64,000 nucleotides of DNA, from the NCBI GenBank assembly GCA_030748495.1, contig JASMLX010000016.1, forward strand, positions 1 to 64,000, given 5' to 3'. How positions within the stretch are numbered: position 1 is the stretch's first letter; each line of letters starts with the position of its first letter. The position numbers were made by a program, and so were the translations under genes. Positions 55,034-64,000 of the stretch are shown here, piece by piece. This DNA comes from Candidatus Poribacteria bacterium. Lineage in GTDB: Bacteria > Poribacteria > WGA-4E > UBA9662. The notes beneath the pieces were generated by a model. That model saw only the letters and a list, made by a program, of their open reading frames with translations. It made no database searches and was not told the DNA's origin.

Positions 55034-55834
55034 TCAGAACGGGTTTCTTTTAAGGCTAGCCCAGCGGGTGGTCAGTCGATCTGCAGGTGAAACGGCTTCC
55101 CCTCCCAGGATTTTGGCTAATCCTTTTTCCATGATGGATTGCAGATCCTCCTCGCTTAGGATGGCATTGAAAATAGCCACTTCATCGATGATACCGACGA
55201 AGAAAGATCCCCCACCCCATCGCCCAACCTCAACCGGGTTATCTGTTGGTGTCACCTTACCCGGCCGTGTACTGGTCCCGGCACGTTTACCATTGACATA
55301 GACAATCAGATGTTCGTTTTTAGCTTTGCTATCGTAAGTGGCCGCAAAATGGATCCAGGTTTTTCTCTCCGGCACCCTGGCGCTGGCTCTTGGTTCCCAA
55401 CTACCTCCAGGTTTAACAAAAGACGACATTTTGTTGCCCTCTCCGGGTGGATCAATACGCAATAGATACTCATTGCTCTTGGCGATTAACTGCCGCCAGT
55501 CGTCAATCTTGGTGGCGTAAAACCAAGCCATCATGGTTAATTGCTTGCCGACTTGGAGTTCTGGTGTCGATTTGACTTCAACCCATTGTCCCCCGTTGAA
55601 TTCAAGCCCCGTACCAAATTTACCGTTTTTCCACTTTGCCCCATTGAGCTGGCCATGGTGATTTAGGCCGGAAATGTCTTTGGTCTCTTTGCCTGCTCCT
55701 TCATCAAAAGCCCAAACTCCTACTGCGGTCTCCGGATCGATAGCAGCCAATGCGATTGTTGTAGTAAATATTAGCATTGAGAGCATCGTACCCACTAATT
55801 CCTTACTGATGTTACCGAGGCGACAATTATTCAT
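55034..55834 (-). CDS. Secreted LamG/concanavalin A-like domain protein
   Basis: An exported protein of about 266 residues: a signal peptide (LSMLIFTTTIALAA), then one LamG/jelly-roll lectin domain (about 35-235; GVWAFDEGAGK, ISGLNHHGQLNG, IDEVAIFNAILSEEDL). A C-terminal tail reads SPADRLTTRWASLK, and similar Asp/Arg/Thr tails recur after LamG domains in this type of genome. The ATG at 55834 is chosen because AAGGAG lies 12 bases upstream and the next upstream ATG is too close to it. It probably binds carbohydrate at the surface. Confidence 0.8.
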   Translation of the reverse strand: MNNCRLGNISKELVGTMLSMLIFTTTIALAAIDPETAVGVWAFDEGAGKETKDISGLNHHGQLNGAKWKNGKFGTGLEFNGGQWVEVKSTPELQVGKQLTMMAWFYATKIDDWRQLIAKSNEYLLRIDPPGEGNKMSSFVKPGGSWEPRASARVPERKTWIHFAATYDSKAKNEHLIVYVNGKRAGTSTRPGKVTPTDNPVEVGRWGGGSFFVGIIDEVAIFNAILSEEDLQSIMEKGLAKILGGEAVSPADRLTTRWASLKRNPF

Positions 55835-57243
55835 ATCAGATAGCATACTCCTTTTTTGGTTGGTTTCTTTCAAAGTACCAATGGCAAAATTCAATTGGTG
55901 ACAACTTAGTCACCATTTTCAAAGTGCTACTCCCCCGAGTTCTAACACATCGTTTTCTATAAATCAACGAAATAATCGCTGTAATTATTTAGAACAAATC
56001 GGAGCCCTGTTTACAACAGGGGCTAGAGCTCAATCTTTATGCCAGGATACTAAAGCATCCATTTGTTGAAAAAACATGGGCGAACGGGTGAACTCCACGA
56101 TACTGACAGCGAAGAAGTGTCCCTAGCAGCATAGAAGGAATGATCAATGAACAGTGTCCTTTATTTTTGTTATTTTAGTTTGCTAGTCCGAATTACAAGT
56201 TACCCGATTACGGGATTGCCTGAAGAACTTTCTTCATTTTAAGAACTGTAGTCTCAATGATGAAAATGAGGAGGGCGTTCTCATCAAAGGACTCCCTTGG
56301 TGGCGACTGGAATCGCACCTCAGCCGCATTCAACGTTACAACTTATACCATTGCTTGCCCTGGGATAATCTCAGGACACCATCATTCAAATCAATAACGC
56401 CATAAATTAGAGAGGCAATGAAAAAATAGCTGTAACAAGAAGTAGTCCCTTATCCATAATCATTTCCTATGCGATCAATCATACCCGACAAGCCCAGTTA
56501 TAGGATATTATCGAGTTTGCTAGAGGGGCGAGAGTAATCTCACTGCACTGTTTACCAATGTACTATACAAATTGTATGGTGAGGGTAGTGTCAGGCATAC
56601 CACTAATGTTTCATCTCAGTACTGGGGCGGTTTTGAGATTAGAAAAAGCAGATGGCGAGGGTAAAGAAATAAAACACTGTTACCTGCATTGTTACAATTT
56701 AGAAGGGGTCATCATAGCAGAAGTGGGCAGATGCACCAAGAGAGGTTGCAACGACAAAAGTTGTAGGTGATGTCGTCAGCCGGGATGAGGTGGTAAAAGC
56801 ATAACCCGTCTCAGACGATTATTTTTGTCTAGCTTGATAGCGGCGTTGCTGTTGGCCTCATTGTGAGAAATCTCACCCTTTGGACAAATTACGAATTTTG
56901 TTAGAATTCCTATCAACCTTTGGTAGTGCAAAACCCCAGGCATATAAAGTTTTCACGGGTATGTTCAAGCCGCCAGTAAAGTAAGTTGGTAACAATTTCA
57001 TCCTAATCCCCAGATAAACATTTAGCCTCTAGAGATACAATTGACGGAACATTATCTTTACCCCAAAGACATTCCCGCTTGTTTCATTCGGCATTACACA
57101 ATCATACGGTGGGTACTTTCGATGGTTCCACTCCCTATGCCTAAGCCCAATACCCGGAAATATTTATAACGGATTTGATTCGGAGTGTTTTTATAATACC
57201 GGATACGATCTGCGATTGCTGGCCTCTCTGTTTGATCTAGTGT
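55835..57243. other. Noncoding region
   Basis: About 1.4 kb without a supported gene. The small open frames are unrecognised. This is a candidate for a deleted or fully decayed insert, because an IS630 remnant follows. Confidence 0.4.
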
Positions 57244-57519
57244 TTAACTGCATAAGTTAGCGAGAGTATCTTGGATCTGGCTTCCAACAACTTTACGCTT
57301 TTTCCAAACAAATGGTTTGACGGCTTTATTGTATACAGCGATATATTTTTCAATTACATCTTGAGTGTCAGACACAACGGTCAAGTTTGCCCCTCTCAAT
57401 ACTTTTCTAGCCATAATCCCAAACCATATCTCCATTTGACTAAGCTGACTTGCTGATGTGGGAGTATAGTGGAATGTGACATTAGGTAATGCGTTCCTTT
57501 TATTGTTATGCTCACTCAC
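57244..57519 (-). pseudogene. IS630-family transposase, C-terminal remnant
   Basis: VTFHYTPTSASQLSQMEIWFGIMARKVL followed by YIAVYNKAVKPFVW matches the last part of an IS630 DDE transposase, including the catalytic Glu of the EIWF motif. The catalytic Asp residues and N terminus are absent. Confidence 0.7.
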
Positions 57520-57744
57520 GACGTTTTAAGTGAGATCCGGAAAGGATTTACAGAGGATTGGTCAGATCCGTCATATTTAGCAGGTCTCGATGGTGACGTG
57601 TTTGTAAGTTATAATTTACAGACACTGGTAAAGATTAGATGAAAATGTTTCCTGACTTGCGATCGGATCTTTACGCCAGTCAGGTTTTGAATCTCAACCT
57701 ATTACAGAGACACACACTATTCCAACGCAACACAGGAGGCAAAA

Positions 57745-58818
57745 ATGCGAATCAAACAAATTACCGCAACCAGCGTTAGAATTCCTTATGCTGCTCCCGT
57801 CGGCCCGTATATCGGACGGCGCAGCGTCGGTGGGCACGGCACTTTAGGCGCAGTAGGACTTATCGTCAAAATCGAAGCCGATAACGGAATCATCGGTTGG
57901 GGCGAAGGTACCGGCCAATTTGAAACCGATCCAAATACCATTCTCGCCACACACCGCGTTGCTAACATCGAAGGTGCGCTTGCAGCGATGGAGCAGGCGG
58001 ACATTAGCAGAGGTCCAATGTCAGGGGCCGAAATGGCGCTTTGGGATGCGCTCGGAAAACATGCCGATCTACCTGTGTGCCAACTCTTCGGCGGACAGGT
58101 ACGAGATGAAGTGGATTTCTGTGCCTGCATGGGGCTTAAAGAGCCAGCGGAATCGGCCGCCACGGCGCGTGAGTACATGGATCGGTGGGGGTTCCGTTTT
58201 CTAAAAACAAAGGCTGGTGATAACCCCGATGACGATCTCCGAATTGCGGAAGCTATTCAAGGTGAGGTTGGCGACCAAGCCGTACTTCGTCCAGATGCAA
58301 ACAACGGTTACTCCCCCGAAGAGGCCGAATATGTGCTGCGGCAGATGAAAGACCTCGGGATTCGCTACTTTGAAGATCCGTGTTCATCTGAACATCTCGG
58401 CGCACTGGTTCGCTTTCGGCTGGAAATTGGTATGGGCATCCTGGTAAATATGGGTGTAGGAACAGCGGAGACGGTTCTTACATTGCTGGCCAATGAAGGG
58501 GCGGATATCATCATGCCAGACACCCCGGCAGCCGGTGGGATGATAGGCGTAAAAAAGGTGGCGGCCGTCGCTGAAGCGTACAACGTACCATGCCTGATGC
58601 ACTGCTCGCATGACCTGGGGCTCAAGACGGCTGCCATCACGCACATCGCAGCCTCAAGCCCCAACTTTTCTGGGCCTAACGATACCTGTTACCACGGATT
58701 GACGGATGACATTCTTGTTGAACCACTAAAGTTTGAAAACGGGAAGATCGGTGTGCCATCGAATCCGGGCTTGGGCGTTGAGGTGGATGAAGCGAAGATA
58801 GAGAGATACAAGGTTTAA
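57745..58818 (+). CDS. Enolase-superfamily sugar-acid dehydratase
   Basis: A mandelate-racemase-group enzyme of 357 residues. The catalytic Lys lies in FLKTKAG, the metal Asp in RPDANNGY and Glu in YFEDP. The third ligand region reads VNMGVG; an Asn at this position is used by glucarate dehydratase, so the site may be of that type. The Asp of PDTPAAGG and the His of LMHCSHDLG would form the acid-base pair. AGGAGG precedes the ATG at 57745. It likely dehydrates an aldaric or aldonic acid. It is unlike the enolase homologue at 2680 in these details. Confidence 0.82.
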   Translation: MRIKQITATSVRIPYAAPVGPYIGRRSVGGHGTLGAVGLIVKIEADNGIIGWGEGTGQFETDPNTILATHRVANIEGALAAMEQADISRGPMSGAEMALWDALGKHADLPVCQLFGGQVRDEVDFCACMGLKEPAESAATAREYMDRWGFRFLKTKAGDNPDDDLRIAEAIQGEVGDQAVLRPDANNGYSPEEAEYVLRQMKDLGIRYFEDPCSSEHLGALVRFRLEIGMGILVNMGVGTAETVLTLLANEGADIIMPDTPAAGGMIGVKKVAAVAEAYNVPCLMHCSHDLGLKTAAITHIAASSPNFSGPNDTCYHGLTDDILVEPLKFENGKIGVPSNPGLGVEVDEAKIERYKV

Positions 58819-59164
58819 CCTCACGCAGATAGCATTTCAGACGACTGATCTCTGAGAGGAAAGGCGGAAAATCGTGGGTGCCACAATAGAAACGGTGAAG
58901 AGTCAAGTCAATCAATCTTATTGAAGCCTTCAAGCAAGGCGATCAACCCCATTGTGGAGCAAGAACTTCAGCTCAATTTAGCGTTATGAATCATTTTGAC
59001 GGCCTTGTTTGTCAACGATGCGTTGCAGGTTTGACCTTTAAGCACGTTATCTGGGAACAAGACGGAGCCAAGATGATATTAATTCTTGCGGGTAGCTTTG
59101 AAATGGGTGATCATTTTAATCAACTGCAATGGTGGGCAGGAGGAAGAGAAGATCAATGGCAATG
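58819..59164 (+). other. Spacer with an FGE-domain fragment
   Basis: About 350 bases. Around 59073-59121 the plus strand reads MILILAGSFEMGDHFN, the opening of an FGE-sulfatase domain, without continuation. It resembles the FGE pseudogene at 31837-33430. Otherwise empty. Confidence 0.45.
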
Positions 59165-59717
59165 ATGAAGGCACTGGTCCGCTACGGGCGTGAGCCGGAG
59201 GCTTACGCCCGTAGCGGTTATCAGCCCGGATGAAGTTCTTGTCGAGGTTGCCTGCGCAGGCATCTGCGGTACTGACGCCGTCATATTTCGCCGCGAAGAT
59301 CACAGTTTCATCAAGATTCTGATCCAAGGCCACGAATTGTCGGGCACCATCGTGTCGGTGGGCGATCGCGTAGCGCCCGAGAGCAATGCGCAGTCGTACG
59401 GAACATGCCCTATGTGTCTGGCCGACTGGCGCAACCTATGCCCCGATCAGCAATGCTTCAGCTACGGTATCCACGGCGTCTTCGCCCGTTACGCCAAGTG
59501 TCATTGGCGAGCACTGGACCGCGTGCCCGAAGGTGTAGCCTTGCGCGAGGCGGCCATGGCTGAACCGCTGTGCGTATCCTATGAGGCCACTATCACAAAC
59601 GGTGGTGTTGGGCCTGGCGACACGGTAGTTGTCATCGGGCCGGGTACCATCGGTGTGTTCTCGGCTCTATTGGCCCGGGTGGCGGGTGCAGCCGAGGTGG
59701 CTCTGGTTGGCACGGTG
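59165..59717 (+). pseudogene. N-terminal half of an MDR alcohol dehydrogenase, frameshifted and cut by an insertion sequence
   Basis: Starts MKALVRYGREPEA at ATG 59165, then runs through an 18-bp palindrome that changes frame. It continues as VISPDEVLVEVACAGICGTD (Zn Cys), GHELSGT, a structural zinc segment (TCPMCLADWRNLC) and the Rossmann motif VIGPGTIGVF. The sequence stops at VALVGT, where the ISKra4-like element begins (59718). No C-terminal half follows. The related fragment at 35396-35935 begins at about the same protein position. Confidence 0.75.
59179..59217 (+). repeat. Quasi-palindrome within the dehydrogenase remnant
   Basis: The arms 59179-59196 and 59200-59217 are complementary over 18 bp with one mismatch, around a GGA loop. 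The palindrome coincides with the frameshift and with the missing end of the first protein segment. Confidence 0.75.
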
Positions 59718-61276
59718 GTAAGCGTCAAGAATAGAGTGCCTGGATGAGAATTAAGCCTCAGGCGGATTTGGACGATAGCTAGTAATTGTATTTGCGGGCC
59801 AATGTTAGAATATAATGATGTTTTAGAGGTCGTCAAATAAGTAACCGAGAGAAGTAAGCTCTGCAGGGAGTAATCAATGACCGAAATACAAATCACGGTC
59901 CAGTTACCAGATCAAGTAGGATCAATCGAGCAGTTGGAAGCGGTGATTGATGCCAAGGGACAACAGATCAAGCCACAGCTCTTTGAGCATCAACTAGCAT
60001 CTATGATTCAGCGGCAGAAACCAGTAGCCGAGGATATCGCTTGTCCAGAGTGCAAAAAAAAGAGCCATCTTCAAAGGTTATCAACCGCGCCAACTAAAGA
60101 CTAAATTCGGTCCTATTTCCTTTGCTCTGCCACGACTGAAGTGCCAATCCTGTGGTCGATTATTCCAGCTGAACAGTGGTTGCCTAGCCGACTTGAAGGC
60201 TCTGCCTGAGGCAAGTTGCGATTGATTGTGCCGCCGCCTGGCCCTATCGACAAGCCCAACAAAGCATTCGGCAACTGATTGGTGTCTCCATTAGTCACCA
60301 ACAAATCCGTCAACTCTATTTACAGGAAGCAGTCAAAGTTCAGGCTCGAGAGCAGACCAATTTCCAGCAAGCTTATAGCCCTGGCAGAAACGGGAGAGGT
60401 ATTAGTCGAAGAGCGGTCGCGGCCAAAGAAACCGCCGCAGATTGAGCCCTCGGAGCGGGTCTACCTGGGCATTGATGGTACCTTGATCAAGGCCAGGGCA
60501 CAGAATCGTTTGATGGAGGCTAAGGTGCGCGCCGATAGAAGTATCGGACGTCTTCGCTCATCAACTGGCGGTGATGGGATCCAATCGACGTCGGTTATTA
60601 AACAAACAATATGTAGGTAGACTGCAATCAGTGCTGCCGTTCAGCCAACAACTATTTACCACTGCTCGAAGCATGGGCATTGATAATCAAGAGCAACTAG
60701 TGATTCTAGCCGATGGGGCCAGATGGATTAACAAACTGGCTCAGACTCAATACCCAAAAGCCAGCTTAATTCTGGATTGGTGGCATCTGAAACGACCAGT
60801 CTGGCCAACGGTTAGAGGGCTGCAAAGCGACGGATTGAGCAGCCAAGATGGGCGGGATTGGGGGCAACAATGGATTGATAGACTGTGGCGTGGACAAGCG
60901 AGCCAGACATTAAAATCAATCCTGGTTTTAGCCTCACAATTAGGCGGAGCAGCGTTGGACCAGTCAGCTCAACTAGCCGAGAGAAGTTTGCCGGCCCTGC
61001 ACCAGTTCATCAGTAACAACCAGGCGGCCATGATTGATTATCACCGCTTCCAGCAGGCCGGGTATTACATCGGTTCGGCGGTAGTGGAAAAGGCGGTCGA
61101 TCTGTTAGTTTGCCGCCGACAGAAATTGAGAGGGCAAAACTGGAGTCGAACTGGAGCCGATCGCCTTCTCTGCTGGCGACAACTGATCCTCAATCACCAA
61201 TGGGACCATTACTGGCAACAGCCCCAAGCCGCCTGAGGCTTAATTCTCATCCAGGCACTCTATTCTTGACGCTTAC
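59718..61276 (+). mobile_element. ISKra4-like insertion sequence A
   Basis: 1559 bases bounded by perfect 48-bp terminal inverted repeats (59718-59765 and 61229-61276), both beginning GTAAGCGTC when read inwards. The transposase inside is broken. Flanking bases GTG on the left and GCC on the right do not form an obvious target duplication. It truncates an MDR dehydrogenase remnant. Confidence 0.85.
59877..61236 (+). pseudogene. ISKra4-family transposase, frameshifted
   Basis: An N-terminal piece (59877-60104, ITVQLPDQV with a CPECK zinc motif) and a C-terminal piece (60571-61236) containing LVILADGARWINKL, SLILDWWHLK and IGSAVVEKAVDLLVC are on the same strand but in different frames. The acids DG, DWWHL and E are where the ISKra4 DDE residues should be. 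At least two shifts separate the pieces, so no full protein can be made. Confidence 0.75.
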
Positions 61277-61310
61277 GCCGCCGCCGATAACAATGTCTCG
61301 ATTATGTTCT

Positions 61311-62892
61311 GTAAGCGTCTGAAATGGTGTGTATGCTTTAAATGCATGTCTCATCAGCATTGCGCATCTGACAGTTTCATCTCAACTCTTTAGCTTTGGT
61401 CCCTCAGCGACTGAAATCGAGTCGAGGAGGGAATGATGGCCCGAATCTCGATACCGACTTAATTGGCCAAGTGGTCAGATGGTTTTCAACCTTGTCTGAA
61501 TCAGACTATTTTCTAGACGGGGCGTCTGGCATGAAAAAGATACAACTGACCGTCGAGGTCCCAGATGACCTGAATTCCATCGACCACTTGGAACTGTATG
61601 CGAATCAACTGGGCCAAAAAGTAAAGACGGAGATTTTCTCCTGGCTGCGGTCACAGATAATTGACCGCCATAAACAGTCGGAGTTGGATTCCTCGGCCTG
61701 TCCAGATTGTCAAAAAACGAAGCCTCTCGGTCGGAAGCCGTCCTAGGAAACTGAAGACCATTTTCGGTCAGGTTGACTTCACTCTACCCCGACGAAGTAC
61801 CCGTATTGCCGACATACCTTCAGCTTAAGTGGCTATTCTCTGTGGTACCTGCTGGCCATTCCGTCAAGTGGCTGAGGTGTTGCCAAACCTGGCCTCAGTT
61901 GATCTCAGCCCGGGCCATATTCAATGGCTGTGTTCCAAACCAGCGGTGGTCTCCAAGACTCAATTCAATCAGAAACATGATTCGGTCTCTTGGCCAGCCT
62001 TGATTGAGACCGTGGCAACTCTGGTTGAGGAACCGAAAAGGGAAAGGTCAGAAAAAACGAGCCGTGGGGAGGACCAATCTTGGTCAGCCAAGCCTATTTA
62101 TATCCGCATTGATGGCACTTTCATCAATGCTCAGCCAGGGAAGCCATTTTTGCAGGCCAAAGTCGGCATTGTGTTTACTGAGCCGAGGATTAGAGTCAGT
62201 CAAAGGAGAAACCTTCTGCTGAACAAACAGTATGTTGTCCGTTGCTAATCGGTATCAGAATTTGGTCAAAGGCGGTTCTGTTGCGCCACAGAAATGGGAG
62301 TTAAGCAGGAAACCCAACTCATCGTCTTGGCCGATGGGGCCGGGTGGATTAGCCAACTGACCAAAAGCCAGTACCCTCAAGCTAGGCTGAGATTAGATTG
62401 GTGGCATCTGAAAAAACGGGTGGAAGAAACGGTCGATTGGCTAAAACAGTATAAGCTTGGCCGGAAAGATGCCACCAAGTGGGGACGGCAACTACCAGAT
62501 TGGCTGTGGTGAGGGAAAGCCGTGGCCGCGCTGCAATCCGGCCCAAGTCTAGGCCAACAATTGGGACTATCCCGGCCGGTTGATAAAGCCCAGACCAAAT
62601 TGGGCCAAACTAGTTTGCAGCCGTTCTATCTGTACTTGAGAAACAACTTGGACTCAATGGTTGATGACCAGACATAGCGTCGGAAGGGATATTTTATCAG
62701 TTCGGTCTGGGTTGAAAAGAGCATTGATTTATTGATCTGCCGTCGTCTGAAATTGAGGGTCTAAAATTGAAGTCGTCAAGGAGCGGAAAACGTGGTCACT
62801 GTCCGACAACTGATTCTCAACCACCACTGGCAGCAGCAAAAGGCCTCTTGAAATTCTTCCACTCCTTCATACACACTATTTCAGACGCTTAC
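61311..62892 (+). mobile_element. ISKra4-like insertion sequence B
   Basis: 1582 bases with 25-bp terminal inverted repeats (61311-61335 and 62868-62892) differing at one base. Their first nine bases are the same as those of element A (GTAAGCGTC), but they diverge afterwards. It starts only 34 bases after element A and ends in the sulfatase remnant. No target duplication is evident. Confidence 0.8.
61531..62851 (+). pseudogene. ISKra4-family transposase of element B, degraded
   Basis: Starts MKKIQLTVEVPDDL with a CPDCQK zinc motif, then readable pieces in several frames: YIRIDGTFINAQ, LIVLADGAGWISQL, RLRLDWWHLKK and later VEKSIDLLICR. Stops and shifts break the chain at several points. It is related to, but distinct from, the transposase in element A. 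Confidence 0.7.
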
Positions 62893-63253
62893 CTCCATTA
62901 ATTCCATGCGATGAAATCCGTGATGACGCCGAACCGGGCGAAAATGCATTTTGCCGATCGCCTGGGTGCGATATCCGGTAAACCCCAGTAACTGCATCAA
63001 CGTATAGTGCAAAGGATCTGGATCCGGTGCATTGTTCCCAAACCGGCCATGCTCTGAACACCGCGGCCCTGTCATAAGGTATGCCGCGCGGCCATACAGA
63101 CGAGGTCCGGGGTGACACACTGCGAAAATCGTGTGCCCTCGGCTGCCAAACGATCCAATCCCGGCGTTTGAATCCACGGATTTCCGGCACCTCCCATATA
63201 ATCGGCCGCATCTGATCGACCATCATAAACAGAATATTCGGTGTCTCCGCCAC
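62893..63253 (-). pseudogene. Sulfatase, N-terminal remnant cut by insertion sequence B
   Basis: The first residues MAETPNILFMMVDQMRP are sulfatase-like and start at GTG. After a frameshift, PDPLHYTLMQLLGFTGYRTQAIGKMHFRP follows, as in the family. The formylglycine motif should lie between them, but the readable sequence (VCHPGP, GRAAYLMTGP) lacks an intact CxPxR. The rest of the gene is lost beyond 62892. Confidence 0.7.
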
Positions 63254-63511
63254 CTTTTCATTAGGTATAACTCGCTCCTTTAACTAAAAAATGTCACCAG
63301 GTCATCATATCAAGGGTAGTGGGAAATTACAACAGGCATAAAAAACGTGGTAGGATGTGGGTAGGTGTTTAGCGACTCCAGCCTCCCAGGGCAGGCAACC
63401 TGGCAGAATATCCATCAGGATGCCATTAAAAGACATGATCAATTGCTAGTGAAGGAGAATTTCGAGCAGATCGTGGCCTTAGCCTGAAACCTATTGTTAC
63501 AAATCGTTCTT
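63254..63511. other. Noncoding spacer
   Basis: About 260 bases between the sulfatase remnant and the Ldh2 gene on the same strand. Nothing recognised. Confidence 0.4.
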
Positions 63512-64000
63512 TCAGGGCAACCTGTCGATACCGAGATCTGAACCCAGAGCACAGATTTGAGACCAGGTTTCGTCTTCAATAAAGACGCCTTCTCGTTTTC
63601 GCTTTTCTCGTTCTCTCACTCCTCTTTCGCCCGGAAACAGAATTTCGGAAACCCCATCAGCTTTACTGGACGACTTAACGAAGTCAACAAAGCGCTCTAC
63701 CTCGGCACAAAAATCGCCAAAGTCGATCAAACTACTGATATTGATAACCGTAACCAATAGCCCATTTCCGCTTCTCTCAGTTCCTTCCCGACTACAACCG
63801 GCACCACTTAACGCACCTGCCAGGATATCGGTGACCATGCTTAGACCAAATCCCTTATGGGCGGCAATACCACCAAACGGCAGAAGCGCGCCAGGTGGTG
63901 GACCATAAAAGTCATTGACATCGGTTGTCGGTTTTCCGGCAGCATCGATGAGCCATCCTTCAGGGGTAAGCCGTTGACGATACCTTTGCAGCCGCACCTT
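63512..64000 (-). CDS. Malate/L-lactate dehydrogenase family (Ldh2) protein, partial
   Basis: The last 160 or so residues of an Ldh2 oxidoreductase; its 5' part lies outside the window. LPFGGIAAHKGFGLSMVTDILAGALSGAG is the family's C-terminal core, and SEILFPGERGVRERE and IEDETWSQI complete the tail. The reading frame is intact to its stop. It is the second member of this family in the window, after the complete gene at 5210-6274. Confidence 0.82.
   Translation of the reverse strand, partial: KVRLQRYRQRLTPEGWLIDAAGKPTTDVNDFYGPPPGALLPFGGIAAHKGFGLSMVTDILAGALSGAGCSREGTERSGNGLLVTVINISSLIDFGDFCAEVERFVDFVKSSSKADGVSEILFPGERGVREREKRKREGVFIEDETWSQICALGSDLGIDRLP

Noticed and set aside
1..64000. CRISPR array, tRNA or rRNA genes
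   Set aside because: I looked for regularly spaced direct repeats, T-loop-like motifs and conserved rRNA stretches and found none that hold up by eye; a dedicated search would be needed to exclude a tRNA.

Overview
The window looks like a piece of a mid-GC, environmental, probably host-associated bacterium of the Candidatus Poribacteria type or a close relative. This is inferred from gene content, not from a marker gene. It carries three intact phytanoyl-CoA dioxygenase (PhyH) homologues and a decayed fourth, enolase-superfamily enzymes, sugar isomerases, sulfatases, and FG-GAP/ASPIC, LamG, ankyrin, caspase and formylglycine-generating-enzyme-like (FGE) proteins. No rRNA, tRNA or CRISPR array was recognised.

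Layout. 0.3-10.5 kb is a catabolic island of single enzymes: two PhyH, two dehydrogenases, an enolase-superfamily member, an HpcH/HpaI aldolase and two sugar isomerase/epimerases. 10.6-20 kb is a dense plus-strand cluster for prenyl chain, tetrapyrrole and cytochrome c synthesis: polyprenyl synthase, a precorrin-2 dehydrogenase with a duplicated domain, hemA, hemC, a cobA-hemD fusion, and ccmE-ccmF-ccmH of an unusual cysteine-rich type. 20-25.7 kb holds endonuclease V, a metal-binding lipoprotein, an FG-GAP/ASPIC/ankyrin protein and a third PhyH. 25.9-27.9 kb is pyrD-pyrB, with a zinc-site tail on PyrB. 28.2-31.2 kb has a sulfatase and a membrane protein interrupted by one stop codon.

31.8-36.1 kb is a zone of decay: an FGE-like lipoprotein whose 3' end looks like a diversity-generating-retroelement (DGR) variable region, a caspase-family gene broken many times, and fragments of a dehydrogenase and an isomerase. 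36.7-43.7 kb is a complete minus-strand glycogen set (phosphomannomutase/phosphoglucomutase, glgB, glgA, glgC). 43.8-46.6 kb is a graveyard of IS1380 and IS30 remnants. 46.7-52.4 kb returns to intact genes: a PolX/PHP protein without polymerase residues, trmFO, a NuoE-NuoF fusion and a beta-hydroxyacid dehydrogenase.

52.5-64 kb is accessory: PhyH and IS630 fragments, a small lipoprotein, ankyrin and LamG proteins, an enolase-superfamily dehydratase, and two adjacent ISKra4-like elements. One element cuts an alcohol dehydrogenase remnant and the other cuts a sulfatase remnant. The window ends inside a second Ldh2-type dehydrogenase.

The housekeeping blocks are intact and tightly packed, while the accessory blocks contain many stops, frameshifts and transposon scars. 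The most interesting signals are the putative DGR variable region with its downstream hairpin, the tandem precorrin-2 dehydrogenase domains, the PyrI-like zinc tail on PyrB, the CXXXY CcmE, and two halves of a dehydrogenase broken at the same protein position 24 kb apart.
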